NCBI RefSeq assembly: GCF_900187015.1
Contig: NZ_LT906479.1
Coordinates: 3,286,001 to 3,350,000 of the forward strand
Direction: 5' to 3'
Length of the DNA stretch: 64,000 nt
Source of the DNA: Serratia ficaria
GTDB taxonomy: Bacteria > Pseudomonadota > Gammaproteobacteria > Enterobacterales > Enterobacteriaceae
The position numbers were made by a program, and so were the translations under genes. Below are positions 46,163 through 53,944 of this stretch, piece after piece; positions within the stretch are counted from its first letter, which is position 1, and each line of letters begins with the position of its first letter. The notes below the pieces were generated by a model. It did no database searches. It saw only the letters and a list, made by a program, of their open reading frames with translations, and was not told where the DNA came from.

Positions 46163-46951
46163 ATGATTAAATGGCCGTGGAAAGCAAATCAACCCCAGGC
46201 GGATACGCAGGCCCAGTGGCAGGACGCGCTGGCGATCCCGCTGCTCTCGCCGCTGGACGAACAGGAACAGCGGCGGCTGGTGACGGTCGCCGGGCAAATC
46301 CTGCAGCAAAAACGTATCGTGCCGCTGCAGGGGCTGCAGCTGACGTCGCAAATGCAGGCGCGCATCGCGCTGCTGTTCGCCCTGCCGGTGCTGGAACTGG
46401 GGGCGGAATGCCTCGACGGCTTCAATGAAATCTTGCTCTACCCGTCGCCTTTCGTGGTGGAAGACGAGTGGCAGGACGATATCGGCCTGGTGCACTCCGG
46501 GCCGGTGGTGCAATCCGGCCAAAGCTGGGAACAGGGGCCGATCGTGCTCAACTGGCAGGACGTGCAGGATTCCTTCGATCTTTCCGGCTTTAACCTGGTG
46601 ATCCACGAGGCGGTGCACAAGCTGGACATGCGCAACGGCGGCGTCGCTACCGGCATCCCCCCTATTCCGCTGCGCGAAATCGCCGCCTGGGAGCATGACC
46701 TGCACGCCGCCATGGACAGCCTGCAGGATGAAATAGACATGGTCGGCGAAGAGGCCGCCAGCATGGATGCCTACGCCGCCACCGATCCGGCCGAATGCTT
46801 CGCGGTGCTGTCGGAGTATTTCTTCAGCGCTCCCGAGCTGCTGGCCGAGCGCTTTCCGGCGCTGTACCAGCATTTTTGCCGCTTCTACCGCCAGGATCCG
46901 CTGGCGCGCCTGCTGCGGCTGCAGGCGGAATCCGACGCGCAGGCGCAGTAA
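46163..46951 (+). CDS. mtfA: MtfA: Mlc-interacting zinc peptidase
   Basis: A 262-residue gluzincin. The metal-binding motif HEAVH at 148-152 is preceded by FNLVI and followed by KLDMRNGG, matching MtfA. The distal zinc-ligand region is present ([20 protein letters not shown]). MtfA is an aminopeptidase that binds and inactivates the repressor Mlc and so raises ptsG expression. It lies between tRNA-Ser and tRNA-Asn; in E. coli the gene also neighbours an asparagine tRNA. Confidence 0.95.
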   Translation: MIKWPWKANQPQADTQAQWQDALAIPLLSPLDEQEQRRLVTVAGQILQQKRIVPLQGLQLTSQMQARIALLFALPVLELGAECLDGFNEILLYPSPFVVEDEWQDDIGLVHSGPVVQSGQSWEQGPIVLNWQDVQDSFDLSGFNLVIHEAVHKLDMRNGGVATGIPPIPLREIAAWEHDLHAAMDSLQDEIDMVGEEAASMDAYAATDPAECFAVLSEYFFSAPELLAERFPALYQHFCRFYRQDPLARLLRLQAESDAQAQ

Positions 46952-47006
46952 ATCGCCGCGCATTGCTCAGATACCGAGCAGTCGCGCCGTATTGGCCAAT
47001 TTAGCG

Positions 47007-47035
47007 TTGACACGCCCTGGGCGGCTGGATATGAT
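47007..47035 (+). promoter_or_regulatory. promoter of tRNA-Asn
   Basis: A consensus TTGACA (47007-47012), an exact 17-base spacer and TATGAT (47030-47035), followed by a GC-rich discriminator GCGCCCC typical of stringently controlled stable RNA promoters. Confidence 0.85.
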
Positions 47036-47053
47036 GCGCCCCGTTCACACGAT

Positions 47054-47129
47054 TCCTCTGTAGTTCAGTCGGTAGAACGGCGGACTGTTAATCCGTATGT
47101 CACTGGTTCGAGTCCAGTCAGAGGAGCCA
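47054..47129 (+). tRNA. tRNA-Asn (anticodon GTT)
   Basis: A 76-nt tRNA starting TCCTCTG and ending CAGAGGA-G-CCA with CCA encoded. The anticodon stem-loop CGGACTGTTAATCCG gives anticodon GTT. Its 3' 19 bases form part of the left attachment repeat of the adjacent island. Confidence 0.97.
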
Positions 47130-47133
47130 TATT
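47111..47133 (+). repeat. left attachment repeat (attL) at tRNA-Asn
   Basis: A 23-base direct repeat shared exactly with 57191-57213. It covers the last 19 bases of tRNA-Asn and four bases beyond. It contains CCAGTCAGAGGAGCCAT, which differs by one base from the 17-bp core I recall for the Yersinia high-pathogenicity island attachment site in asn tRNA genes (CCAGTCAGAGGAGCCAA). Confidence 0.88.
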
Positions 47134-47137
47134 AAAA

Positions 47138-47170
47138 AAGCCCGCTCAGGGAAACCTGAGCGGGCTTTTT
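47138..47170 (+). terminator. tRNA-Asn terminator (left copy)
   Basis: AAGCCCGCTCAGG, GAAA loop, CCTGAGCGGGCTT followed by T residues. The same hairpin recurs at 57219-57251 next to the right repeat. Confidence 0.88.
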
Positions 47171-47272
47171 GCGTGTTTTAGCAAAAGAATCAGATAGTTC
47201 CATCAAATAACGATCTGCTTTTATTCTGAATCTCTCCAGTGATCCTTTGATCCGCCACCAGGAACACGCCTC

Positions 47273-47452
47273 TCAGCTCGCCTGACGGTTCGTTTTCCCT
47301 GTATCAAGAAGCGAACGTTGCAAACAATGGACGATAAATTCAGAGTTGAGCTGAGTAATATCAGGACAAAATTTTGGCAATTCTGTTACAGCCAACGCTC
47401 GGTTAAACACTCGTATAAGCCTTTTAAATGGTGAAGGGAACAGACAACGTTC
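47273..47452 (-). pseudogene. possible coding remnant at the left end of the island
   Basis: A minus-strand frame with no start codon in good context runs for about 60 codons to a TGA at 47273-47275. Its composition looks protein-like (FNRALAVTELPKFCPDITQL, then NSEFIVHCLQRSLLDTGKTN). It may be the decayed 3' part of a gene at the position where an island integrase is often found. However, no tyrosine-recombinase motif is visible, so the family is unknown. The rest of 47171-47466 shows nothing recognisable. Confidence 0.35.
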
Positions 47453-47466
47453 CCTTTACTGACATA

Positions 47467-48726
47467 TCAGAGCTTGTTTAATTCGGCGTGTGTGCCGGTA
47501 ACCGGTTCGGTTGCTTTTTCCCACCGGTTAATGACCAGGGGAGCCACAATATTTCCAAGCACGTTTAAGGTTGTAGTTCCGCTGTCGATAATGCGGAATA
47601 TACCGGCTATCAGCGCAACGGCATCAAGCGGAAGCCCCGCAGAGGCAAGAGTGGCAGAAAGAATGAGGATGGCAAAACCCGGTACGCCTGCGGCCCCCTT
47701 TGAGGTCAGCACCATGGTGACGACCAGGATAATCTGCTGCATCAGCGTCAGATCGATACCGTAAAGCTGCGCGACAAATATGGTTGCTACACCGAGAAAT
47801 ATCGATGCCCCGTCCAGATTAAAGGCATAACCAACCGGCACGACAAAACTGACGATGCGGCCCGGCACGCCGTAGCGCTCCAGCTTATACATCAGCTGAG
47901 GCATGACGGCTGCTGAAGCGGCGCTTGAGAAGGCCAGCACCAGCTCCTGGCGGAAATGTTTCACCAGTTTAAAGACGTTCTCACCGATCAGAGCACAGAT
48001 ACCGCCCAGCACAACCAGGGCAAATAATATCAGGCCCAGATATACCGTGCCGACAAGCTTGAGGAGCGGCAGAAGCGAGGCGAAGCCGAAAGTCGAAACG
48101 GTAGCGCCAATCATGCCGAATACGCCAACCGGGGCATACGCCATGACGATAGCAACCACCCGAAACATGCCGTCTGACACACTCTGCAGGACGCTGAGGA
48201 TCGGAGCCGTTTTCTCACGTGGAAGTCCATTGAGCGCAAGACCAAACAGAACAGCAAAAAACAGCACCGACAGCAGTTTGCCCTCTGAGAGCGCCACGAA
48301 CAGATTATCCGGAACAATGTTCTGCACGATCACCAGCGCACCGCGTGCCGGCTCCATCTTCATGTGCCCTTCACCGTGGGCCATTCCCTGTATACTGGTG
48401 CCTTCTCCCGGTGCAATCAGGTTGGCCAGCACCAGTCCGAAAACGATTGCTATCCCGGTGACCGTAAAGAAATATCCCAGCGATTTCACGCCCATCCTGC
48501 CAAAGGATTTATTATCACCACTTCCGGTGATACCCAGGATCATGCAACAGAAGACAATCGGCACCACGACCATTTTCATCATCTTGATGAAAATATCGCC
48601 GAGCGGCTTGAGAATTTCGTGACTGACCCACTGCTGATATTCGGGATGCGTGTTGAAATACCATCCCACCACGATCCCCAGTAAAAGGCCGATAACGATC
48701 TGCCAAACCAGTGTTATTTTTTTCAT
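47467..48726 (-). CDS. dicarboxylate/amino acid:cation symporter (DAACS, GltP/DctA-like)
   Basis: A 419-residue transporter with eight membrane helices and two re-entrant hairpins. HP1 is SSAASAAVMPQLMYKLERYG; TM7 has FNLDGASIFLGVATIFVAQL, a variant of the NMDGT motif; HP2 has SKGAAGVPGFAILILSATL. TM8 reads IDSGTTTLNVLGN, so the Arg that binds the acidic side chain in aspartate/glutamate transporters is not at its usual place. The substrate may therefore differ from glutamate. It is the first island gene from the tRNA side and lies 110 bases downstream of the VOC gene on the same strand. Confidence 0.9.
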   Translation of the reverse strand: MKKITLVWQIVIGLLLGIVVGWYFNTHPEYQQWVSHEILKPLGDIFIKMMKMVVVPIVFCCMILGITGSGDNKSFGRMGVKSLGYFFTVTGIAIVFGLVLANLIAPGEGTSIQGMAHGEGHMKMEPARGALVIVQNIVPDNLFVALSEGKLLSVLFFAVLFGLALNGLPREKTAPILSVLQSVSDGMFRVVAIVMAYAPVGVFGMIGATVSTFGFASLLPLLKLVGTVYLGLILFALVVLGGICALIGENVFKLVKHFRQELVLAFSSAASAAVMPQLMYKLERYGVPGRIVSFVVPVGYAFNLDGASIFLGVATIFVAQLYGIDLTLMQQIILVVTMVLTSKGAAGVPGFAILILSATLASAGLPLDAVALIAGIFRIIDSGTTTLNVLGNIVAPLVINRWEKATEPVTGTHAELNKL

Positions 48727-48837
48727 GTCCAGCCCTCAGATTAAACAGGGCAACCTCTGCCAGAAAGCGGCAGAAGTCACGCGAGATACATTCGGGTGAA
48801 AAGAGAGGTGGCACGAGCTGAAACCGTGCTCAGAGTA

Positions 48838-49263
48838 TTATTTTGCGAAAAGCTGACTGATATCTTTGAACGCCTTAAATTCCAGCGCGTTACCGCAGGG
48901 ATCAAACAGGAACATCGTGGCTTGTTCCCCGACCTGCCCCTTAAAGCGGATGTAGGGCTCAATAACAAATTGGGTGCCGAACGATTTAAGCCGTTCAGCC
49001 AGCGCCTCCCATTCGTCCCATTTCAGCACAATGCCAAAATGCGGCACCGGTACGTCATGGCCGTCAACGGGATTTGAATGCGCGCTTTCCTGAGACGCCG
49101 TTTTAGGATGCTCATGGATCACCAACTGATGACCATAAAAATCAAAATCTACCCACTGCTCGCTCGAACGCCCTTCGTTCAGTCCGAACACCTCACCGTA
49201 AAAATGGCGGGTTGCCTCCAGGTCATACACAGGAATTGCCAGATGAAAGGGAGAAAGGCTCAT
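48838..49263 (-). CDS. VOC-family dioxygenase/glyoxalase-like protein
   Basis: A 141-residue single VOC domain starting at the ATG at 49263, with GAGGATGTATTA upstream. [20 protein letters not shown] supplies the first metal His, QLVIHEH lies in the middle, [12 protein letters not shown] supplies another His, and [15 protein letters not shown] supplies the terminal Glu. These positions fit a metal-dependent VOC enzyme such as a glyoxalase or an extradiol dioxygenase-like protein. It is divergent from the LysR gene at 49466, its likely regulator. Confidence 0.88.
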   Translation of the reverse strand: MSLSPFHLAIPVYDLEATRHFYGEVFGLNEGRSSEQWVDFDFYGHQLVIHEHPKTASQESAHSNPVDGHDVPVPHFGIVLKWDEWEALAERLKSFGTQFVIEPYIRFKGQVGEQATMFLFDPCGNALEFKAFKDISQLFAK

Positions 49264-49403
49264 TAATACATCCTCATAAGAAAGTCGCTGCCTTCTGGCT
49301 GCGGAAAATCTGATTGATATTGAGTAATGCAACGCGCTGAGCCAGAACGGCGTCTGGTGTGACGTTAACATTACCGTCACAAAGGAGATTATAAATAATT
49401 TTC

Positions 49404-49439
49404 TTTGATTAAAATCAATATTTATCATTGTATAATACA
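49404..49439 (+). promoter_or_regulatory. paired palindromes before the LysR gene
   Basis: TTGATT-AA-AATCAA (49404-49417) and TTGTATAATACAA (49427-49439) are perfect inverted repeats in the AT-rich divergent region between the VOC and LysR genes. The second contains a TATAAT that could be the -10 element, so LTTR binding there would give autoregulation. Confidence 0.45.
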
Positions 49440-49465
49440 AATTATATTTGTGTATTGGGTGACTT

Positions 49466-50356
49466 ATGATCCGTGAACTGAAGACGTTTTTGATGGTGGC
49501 AAAAGAGGGAACCTTCGCGGCGGCGGGGAATAAAATCGGTCTCACGCAGGCTGCTGTCAGCGCCCAGATGCAGCGTCTTGAAGCGGACTTAAACTTTGCT
49601 CTGTTTGACCGATCAGGGAGAAATGCACGCCTCAACCAGAAAGGGCTGCAGCTCGTCACCCAGGCGCAGGAACTGCTGACGCTGTATGACGGTCTGGGCG
49701 AGAGGCTGACCCGGGCTATTCCCGGCAAAATCGTGACGATTGGCGCCATTGCTTCCGTACAGCGCACCCTGCTTCCGGACGCGCTGACGTTGTTCAGTAA
49801 GCAGAGCTCCGGGTGTCGCACCCGCGTGATACCGGGGCTGTCGATGGATCTCATAAATCTCGTTGACGCCGGCGAAATAGACATGGCCGCCGTCCTGAAA
49901 CCGCCTTTCGCCCTGCCGCAGGGCCTGCAGTGGAGCGCGCTGACCCATGAGCCTTTTCATCTCATCGTGCCGAAAGGAGTCGCGGGCGACGATATCGCCG
50001 GGCTGCTCAGAGAACGGCCATTTATTCGCTACGATCGTTCGTCCTTCGGCGGACGCCTGGTGGATCGTTTTCTGAGAGAGATGGACATTTCCGTCACTGA
50101 AATCTGTGAAGTCGACGAACTGGAGGCCATCCTTAAGCTGGTCAGTAACGGTGTGGGCGTCGCCCTTTTGCCCCAGATTGCCGCCTGGCACCGCTGGCCA
50201 TCATCCGTCAGGGCACTCAGTCTGGGGCAGAAGATTTTTTATCGGGATGTGGGGCTGATTCACCGGCCGCTTGAGCGCCTTGACGATGACGTCAGGCGCA
50301 TTTCTGAGCTGATTATCATGCAGGCAAGGCGGGACAGCCTGCGCAAGCCCCGTTAA
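49466..50356 (+). CDS. LysR-family transcriptional regulator
   Basis: A 296-residue LTTR. The HTH is [20 protein letters not shown], followed by [20 protein letters not shown]. The effector domain begins [20 protein letters not shown]. The start at 49466 gives the standard family N-terminus [15 protein letters not shown]. It is divergent from the VOC gene (202-base gap) and converges on the seven-gene operon, whose last stop is at 50388. Confidence 0.9.
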   Translation: MIRELKTFLMVAKEGTFAAAGNKIGLTQAAVSAQMQRLEADLNFALFDRSGRNARLNQKGLQLVTQAQELLTLYDGLGERLTRAIPGKIVTIGAIASVQRTLLPDALTLFSKQSSGCRTRVIPGLSMDLINLVDAGEIDMAAVLKPPFALPQGLQWSALTHEPFHLIVPKGVAGDDIAGLLRERPFIRYDRSSFGGRLVDRFLREMDISVTEICEVDELEAILKLVSNGVGVALLPQIAAWHRWPSSVRALSLGQKIFYRDVGLIHRPLERLDDDVRRISELIIMQARRDSLRKPR

Positions 50357-50387
50357 ATCATGTCACGGACGCTCATGCTTTTAACGA

Positions 50388-50519
50388 TCAGCCCTGCGGA
50401 GCGCCGGGGGTACTCGCCGGCACGCCGGCGATGTTGACCGCATCTCCGGTCGTGTAGAAGTGACCGCCAGCAATATAGTGCAGGCTGCGCCAGTCTGCCG
50501 CTTTTATAAACTCATTCAT
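50388..50519 (-). CDS. 43-aa small protein at the end of the island operon
   Basis: An ATG at 50519 with GGAGCAGCAAG upstream opens a 43-codon frame reading MNEFIKAADWRSLHYIAGGH, then FYTTGDAVNIAGVPASTPGA. It lies 20 bases after the SRPBCC stop on the same strand, so it looks like the last gene of the operon. The composition is protein-like rather than random. It could be a true small protein or the remnant of a larger enzyme; the family was not recognised. Confidence 0.5.
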   Translation of the reverse strand: MNEFIKAADWRSLHYIAGGHFYTTGDAVNIAGVPASTPGAPQG

Positions 50520-50539
50520 CTTGCTGCTCCGCTGAAATT

Positions 50540-50980
50540 TTAACGGCCTTCAATAAAGTCAGCCAGGCTCCGGTGCCCTGACATAATCAGTTCCTGGACG
50601 ATGGCCGTTATCTCCGGCGCTTTCTCGCGTGCGTGCGCCTCAAAGCTGGCCTGCCAGACAATGACCGTTTCGTCCCGCCCGGTCAGGGGAATAAGGCTGA
50701 CGGTCGCCACATAGTCATCAACAGGCAGCGGCGATTCGATAAAGCGGTAAGAAAAAGCCTGACGCGTTTCATCAACCATCAGCAGTTGCTCACGAAGAAT
50801 GTCGCCGTTCTCCAGCACCAGCCTGCGCTTGCAGCCCGGCAGCCCGTCCGGCTGATGGTCCTCAATTTCACTGCTGCGGATCGCCGGGTGCCATTCACTG
50901 ATGCGGCCAAACTGGCGGAGCGTTTGCCATACCCGGTTCGCATCAGCGGCGACGGTGGCGTTAAATTTTACGACTGACAT
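50540..50980 (-). CDS. SRPBCC-family (polyketide cyclase/START-like) protein
   Basis: A 146-residue helix-grip protein. It begins VKFNATVAADANRVWQTLRQ and has FGRISEWHPAIRSSEIEDHQ, the usual W-HP segment of polyketide-cyclase/dehydrase-like SRPBCC proteins. Its end LIMSGHRSLADFIEGR forms the long C-terminal helix. The fold binds hydrophobic ligands in a deep pocket. It sits 11 bases downstream of an NAD(P)-binding protein gene in the same operon, so a small-molecule chemistry role is likely but undefined. Confidence 0.85.
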   Translation of the reverse strand: MSVVKFNATVAADANRVWQTLRQFGRISEWHPAIRSSEIEDHQPDGLPGCKRRLVLENGDILREQLLMVDETRQAFSYRFIESPLPVDDYVATVSLIPLTGRDETVIVWQASFEAHAREKAPEITAIVQELIMSGHRSLADFIEGR

Positions 50981-50991
50981 AGCGGTGCCTT

Positions 50992-51654
50992 TTATTGTGT
51001 TACGCGTTTTCCGGCCATGTCGGCCGCGCGAATGATGGAAATGCCCGGCTGCGGATTCAGCGCGGACTGTATAAGGCGGGCGGCGATTTCTGCTGCCGGG
51101 TTGAGACGCCAGCGGCGCGGTAGAAACGGTGCGAAAACCCTAAGGGCGAGTTTCAGCGCCATTTCCCCCGGGCGCACCTCTTTCCTGGCCCCCCCGATAA
51201 CGCCGGGCCGGACGAAGGTCAGCGAACGGAAATTCTCCTGCAAGAGCGCCTGCTCAAGCTCTCCTTTTACGCGGTTATAAAAAAAGCGCGAATCCGGATC
51301 TGCCCCGGCAGCCGAGGTCAGGGCAAAGGTTGAGGCGCCCAGGCTCTGCGCCAGGCGGGCAAATGCCAGCGGATAGTCGTAGTCAACCTGCCGGAAGGCG
51401 TTCCGGCTTCCGGCTTTGTGCATCGTGGTGCCAAGTGCGCAGATCACCGCGTCCAGCGTTCCTTCCTGCACACAGGTGCGCATATCCTCAAAACTGATTT
51501 GGGGATTGATAAGCGTCTTTCCGCCGGCAGCGTACGGAGGAAGTGGCTTTCGCGTGGGGGCGATAATGACACTGACGGCGGGATTGGCCAGCGCCTGGCG
51601 AAGGACATGGCCGCCCACCAGCCCGGTTGCACCCAGCAGCAACAGGCGGCTCAC
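50992..51654 (-). CDS. NAD(P)-binding atypical SDR (HTATIP2-like oxidoreductase)
   Basis: A 220-residue Rossmann-fold protein with the loop LLLLGATGLVGGHVLRQALA at the N-terminus, ICALGTTMHKAGSR and FFYNRVKGELEQALL, the Y-x-x-x-K-like segment. It starts at a GTG (51654) one base after the stop of the upstream SDR gene, so translation is coupled. The family includes the HTATIP2/TIP30-like proteins; the substrate is unknown. It forms a pair of NAD(P)-binding proteins with the next gene upstream. Confidence 0.85.
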   Translation of the reverse strand: MSRLLLLGATGLVGGHVLRQALANPAVSVIIAPTRKPLPPYAAGGKTLINPQISFEDMRTCVQEGTLDAVICALGTTMHKAGSRNAFRQVDYDYPLAFARLAQSLGASTFALTSAAGADPDSRFFYNRVKGELEQALLQENFRSLTFVRPGVIGGARKEVRPGEMALKLALRVFAPFLPRRWRLNPAAEIAARLIQSALNPQPGISIIRAADMAGKRVTQ

Positions 51655-51655
51655 C

Positions 51656-52315
51656 TTACCGGCCCGCCATTTTCTGCACGGCTTCCCGAACCGGAACCTC
51701 GCCGGCAGTCAGCTCGATAATGATGCGACTGACGCCGGGCTGTTCAATGATTTCAGCCAGGGTGGCCGCCACATCATCACGGGAAACATCCCCATAAGGA
51801 ATAGCGAGGCCCGCATGGACAAGGCCCGTGCCGGGCTCGTCCCGCAGCGTGCCAGGTCGTAATATCACCCAGTCGAGAGCGCTTTGCGCCAGCGCCACGT
51901 CGGCCATTTTTTTGACGCGCATATAGTTCTCGAACGTGTCAGACACTGACTGACCCCGTGCGGCCTCCGGGAATGCGGAAACCAGCAGAAAGCGCGACAC
52001 CCGGGCCTTCAGGGCAGCGGCAACGGCGGTTTTCAGCCCCTCGCCATCTACCGCGTTGGTCATTTCCTGGCCGCCCTTACCGCCGGCGCCGGCCGTAAAT
52101 ACCACCACCTCACTGCCTGTCAGGTATGCAGCCAGCGCATCCTCATCCAGCTCGGTCAGGCTTCCGCTGACCGGCTCAGCCCCCTGCTGGCGTAATAACG
52201 TTTCCTGCTCTGGTTTGCGGCAAAGCGCCCGGACATCATGTCCGTTATCCGAAAGGATCCTGCTCAGGCGCCGGCCTATCTGGCCTGCGCCACCGATAAT
52301 GAAAACACGGGTCAT
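51656..52315 (-). CDS. NAD(P)-binding atypical SDR (SDR_a5-like)
   Basis: A 219-residue protein with the dinucleotide loop VFIIGGAGQIGRRLSRILSD, the core VVVFTAGAGGKGGQEMTNAV, and YMRVKKMADVALAQSALDWV leading to ILRPGTL. These are typical of small atypical SDRs that use NAD(P)H or act as redox sensors. AAGGAGAACGTA precedes the ATG. It lies 46 bases after the second NTF2-like gene and directly upstream of a similar-length NAD(P)-binding protein gene. Confidence 0.87.
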   Translation of the reverse strand: MTRVFIIGGAGQIGRRLSRILSDNGHDVRALCRKPEQETLLRQQGAEPVSGSLTELDEDALAAYLTGSEVVVFTAGAGGKGGQEMTNAVDGEGLKTAVAAALKARVSRFLLVSAFPEAARGQSVSDTFENYMRVKKMADVALAQSALDWVILRPGTLRDEPGTGLVHAGLAIPYGDVSRDDVAATLAEIIEQPGVSRIIIELTAGEVPVREAVQKMAGR

Positions 52316-52361
52316 TACGTTCTCCTTGCCCTGTCATGAGGCGGCGGTAATCGCCGCGTTA

Positions 52362-52748
52362 TCAACCTTCAAACTGATGGTACACTTTGGCGATCACCTG
52401 CCAGCGTCCGTCAATCTTAATCAGTGTCAGATAATCGTTATAGTCCGCACCTATAGCGTCATTTTCCATATCAACCCGCACTACTGCGGTAGTCGGCGTG
52501 ATAGCCAACACATCGAGGCGGGTTACGATATCCGGCGCGCTGCCGTTCTCGCGAACAAAGGCGTACAGGTTCTCCACCGGCCCGCCCAGCAGCCTGCCGT
52601 TGGTAAAGCCGTACATCACCGCATCGTTATGAAAGGCTTCCGCCACCGTTTCAGCTTCACCGGTGCGCAGTCCGTCAACGTATCTCTCAGCCGTTTCCGT
52701 AACAGCCCGGTAATCGGCAGTGGGTACCGCTTTGATATTTTTACTCAT
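52362..52748 (-). CDS. NTF2-fold (lumazine-binding-like) protein, second paralogue
   Basis: A 128-residue cone-shaped alpha+beta barrel protein of the NTF2/SnoaL superfamily, closest by eye to the lumazine-binding-like group. It has VTETAERYVDGLRTGEAETV, NDAVMYGFTNGRLLGGPVEN, and DYLTLIKIDGRWQVIAKVYH at the end. It resembles the upstream neighbour in length, the GGP-x-x-x-L segment and the DGRW/NGRW-x-V ending, so the two look like tandem duplicates. A GAGGAAAG site precedes the ATG. The function is unknown. Confidence 0.85.
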   Translation of the reverse strand: MSKNIKAVPTADYRAVTETAERYVDGLRTGEAETVAEAFHNDAVMYGFTNGRLLGGPVENLYAFVRENGSAPDIVTRLDVLAITPTTAVVRVDMENDAIGADYNDYLTLIKIDGRWQVIAKVYHQFEG

Positions 52749-52815
52749 CTTACTTTCCTCTTATTGGCAGCATGCAGGAACTGCACGCTGCATCAGTCAA
52801 CGGGCCGGGCCGTTA

Positions 52816-53199
52816 TCAGGGGGCGACGTGGGTGTGGTAAATCTTGCTGACCACGGTCCAGCGACCGTTCACCTTCAGAAGGTTGAAAAAGTCGGTGAAG
52901 CGAAAGCCCGAAATGTCGTCAGTGTCGATGCGGGCACTGGCCGCCGTACCCACGATATCTACACGCACAATGGCCGCTTTGGCTTCGGGTGAAGGACGGA
53001 AGGCGGTATCGATGGTGTCAAACAGCCCCTGAATCGGACCTCCGCTGAGATGGCCGTTCCCGTCAACGCCGAAAATAGTCGCCTTATCGCTGAAAGCGGG
53101 CTTCATCAGTTCGCTCTTCGCCTGCTTACCGCCTTCGCTGTACTGATTAAGCACGTCTACGATGGCGTTATAGTCCTGCACGTAGGTTGTGTCGCTCAT
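52816..53199 (-). CDS. NTF2-fold (lumazine-binding-like) protein, first paralogue
   Basis: A 127-residue NTF2-fold protein: DYNAIVDVLNQYSEGGKQAK, FSDKATIFGVDGNGHLSGGP, then FFNLLKVNGRWTVVSKIYHT. It is paralogous to the next gene (52362-52748) but clearly diverged. Proteins of this group bind or convert small hydrophobic ligands, and many have no assigned activity. It lies 35 bases after the VTT-domain gene in the same operon. Confidence 0.85.
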   Translation of the reverse strand: MSDTTYVQDYNAIVDVLNQYSEGGKQAKSELMKPAFSDKATIFGVDGNGHLSGGPIQGLFDTIDTAFRPSPEAKAAIVRVDIVGTAASARIDTDDISGFRFTDFFNLLKVNGRWTVVSKIYHTHVAP

Positions 53200-53234
53200 G
53201 TTTATGTCTCCGTTTTAATAAACCGGGTATCCGT

Positions 53235-53849
53235 TCAGATACCCATTTTTCGTCTGATGCACCGTTGCAGCAGATAAAGCAATACCAGGCCCAGCGCGGC
53301 GACCGCCGCACCGGTTAACACACCGGTGTTCTGCATCATTTCCAGGGGTGAAAAATCCCCCCGCGCAAGCACCCCCACGTCTGATACGGTGGCACCCGCA
53401 CTGGCGTAGATAAAGGTTCCCGGAATAAGGCCGGGCATCGTGGCAGCCAGATATTTTTTAAAATGCATGCCGCTCGCCCCCAGCCCATAGTTCAGGGGCG
53501 CAAACGGCACCACTGAGCTCAGACGGAGCAGCAGAACAAGCACAATGCCATTGTGCTGCGCCAGAGAAAGCACCCTGCTCAGGTTGGTGCTCCTGACGGC
53601 CCCTTTCGCAACATGCGGAAAGAGGCGGCTCCTGGCCAGCCCGAAAGCCAGCAATGAAGAGGTGATACCGGCCAGCAGGGCTATCAGCGTTCCGCCCGTG
53701 GCACCAAACAGCCATCCCGACAGTGCAGTCAGTAATGAGGCCGGGAAAAACAGTAGCGTGGCCGCGACAAAAACGGCGAAAAACAGCACCGCCCCCACCC
53801 CGCCGGCAGCCTGAAGATAGAGACTCAGAGATGAGATAAGGTTCGCCAT
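53235..53849 (-). CDS. TVP38/TMEM64-type (VTT domain) membrane protein
   Basis: A 204-residue membrane protein starting at the ATG at 53849 (AGGAAATTG upstream). It has five or six hydrophobic segments and the VTT-domain core: FPASLLTALSGWLFGATGGT, LLRLSSVVPFAPLNYGLGAS and ATMPGLIPGTFIYASAGATV. It is related to DedA proteins. It is the first gene of the minus-strand seven-gene operon, divergent from the TetR gene at 53945 across a region with two palindromic operators. Confidence 0.88.
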   Translation of the reverse strand: MANLISSLSLYLQAAGGVGAVLFFAVFVAATLLFFPASLLTALSGWLFGATGGTLIALLAGITSSLLAFGLARSRLFPHVAKGAVRSTNLSRVLSLAQHNGIVLVLLLRLSSVVPFAPLNYGLGASGMHFKKYLAATMPGLIPGTFIYASAGATVSDVGVLARGDFSPLEMMQNTGVLTGAAVAALGLVLLYLLQRCIRRKMGI

Positions 53850-53866
53850 CAATTTCCTGTGTTTTG

Positions 53867-53908
53867 TAGTGATCGCTATGTAATGTTATTATTGTATAGT
53901 GATCACTA
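53867..53908. promoter_or_regulatory. two palindromic operators between the VTT and TetR genes
   Basis: TAGTGATCGCTA (53867-53878) and the perfect palindrome TAGTGATCACTA (53897-53908) lie 30 bases apart centre to centre, each followed by a related tail (TGTAA/CGTAA). They sit between the divergent VTT operon and the first TetR gene, where an autoregulating TetR repressor would bind. Confidence 0.7.
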
Positions 53909-53944
53909 CGTAAACTGTCAAGCGAATCATTGAGACCTCCCTGC

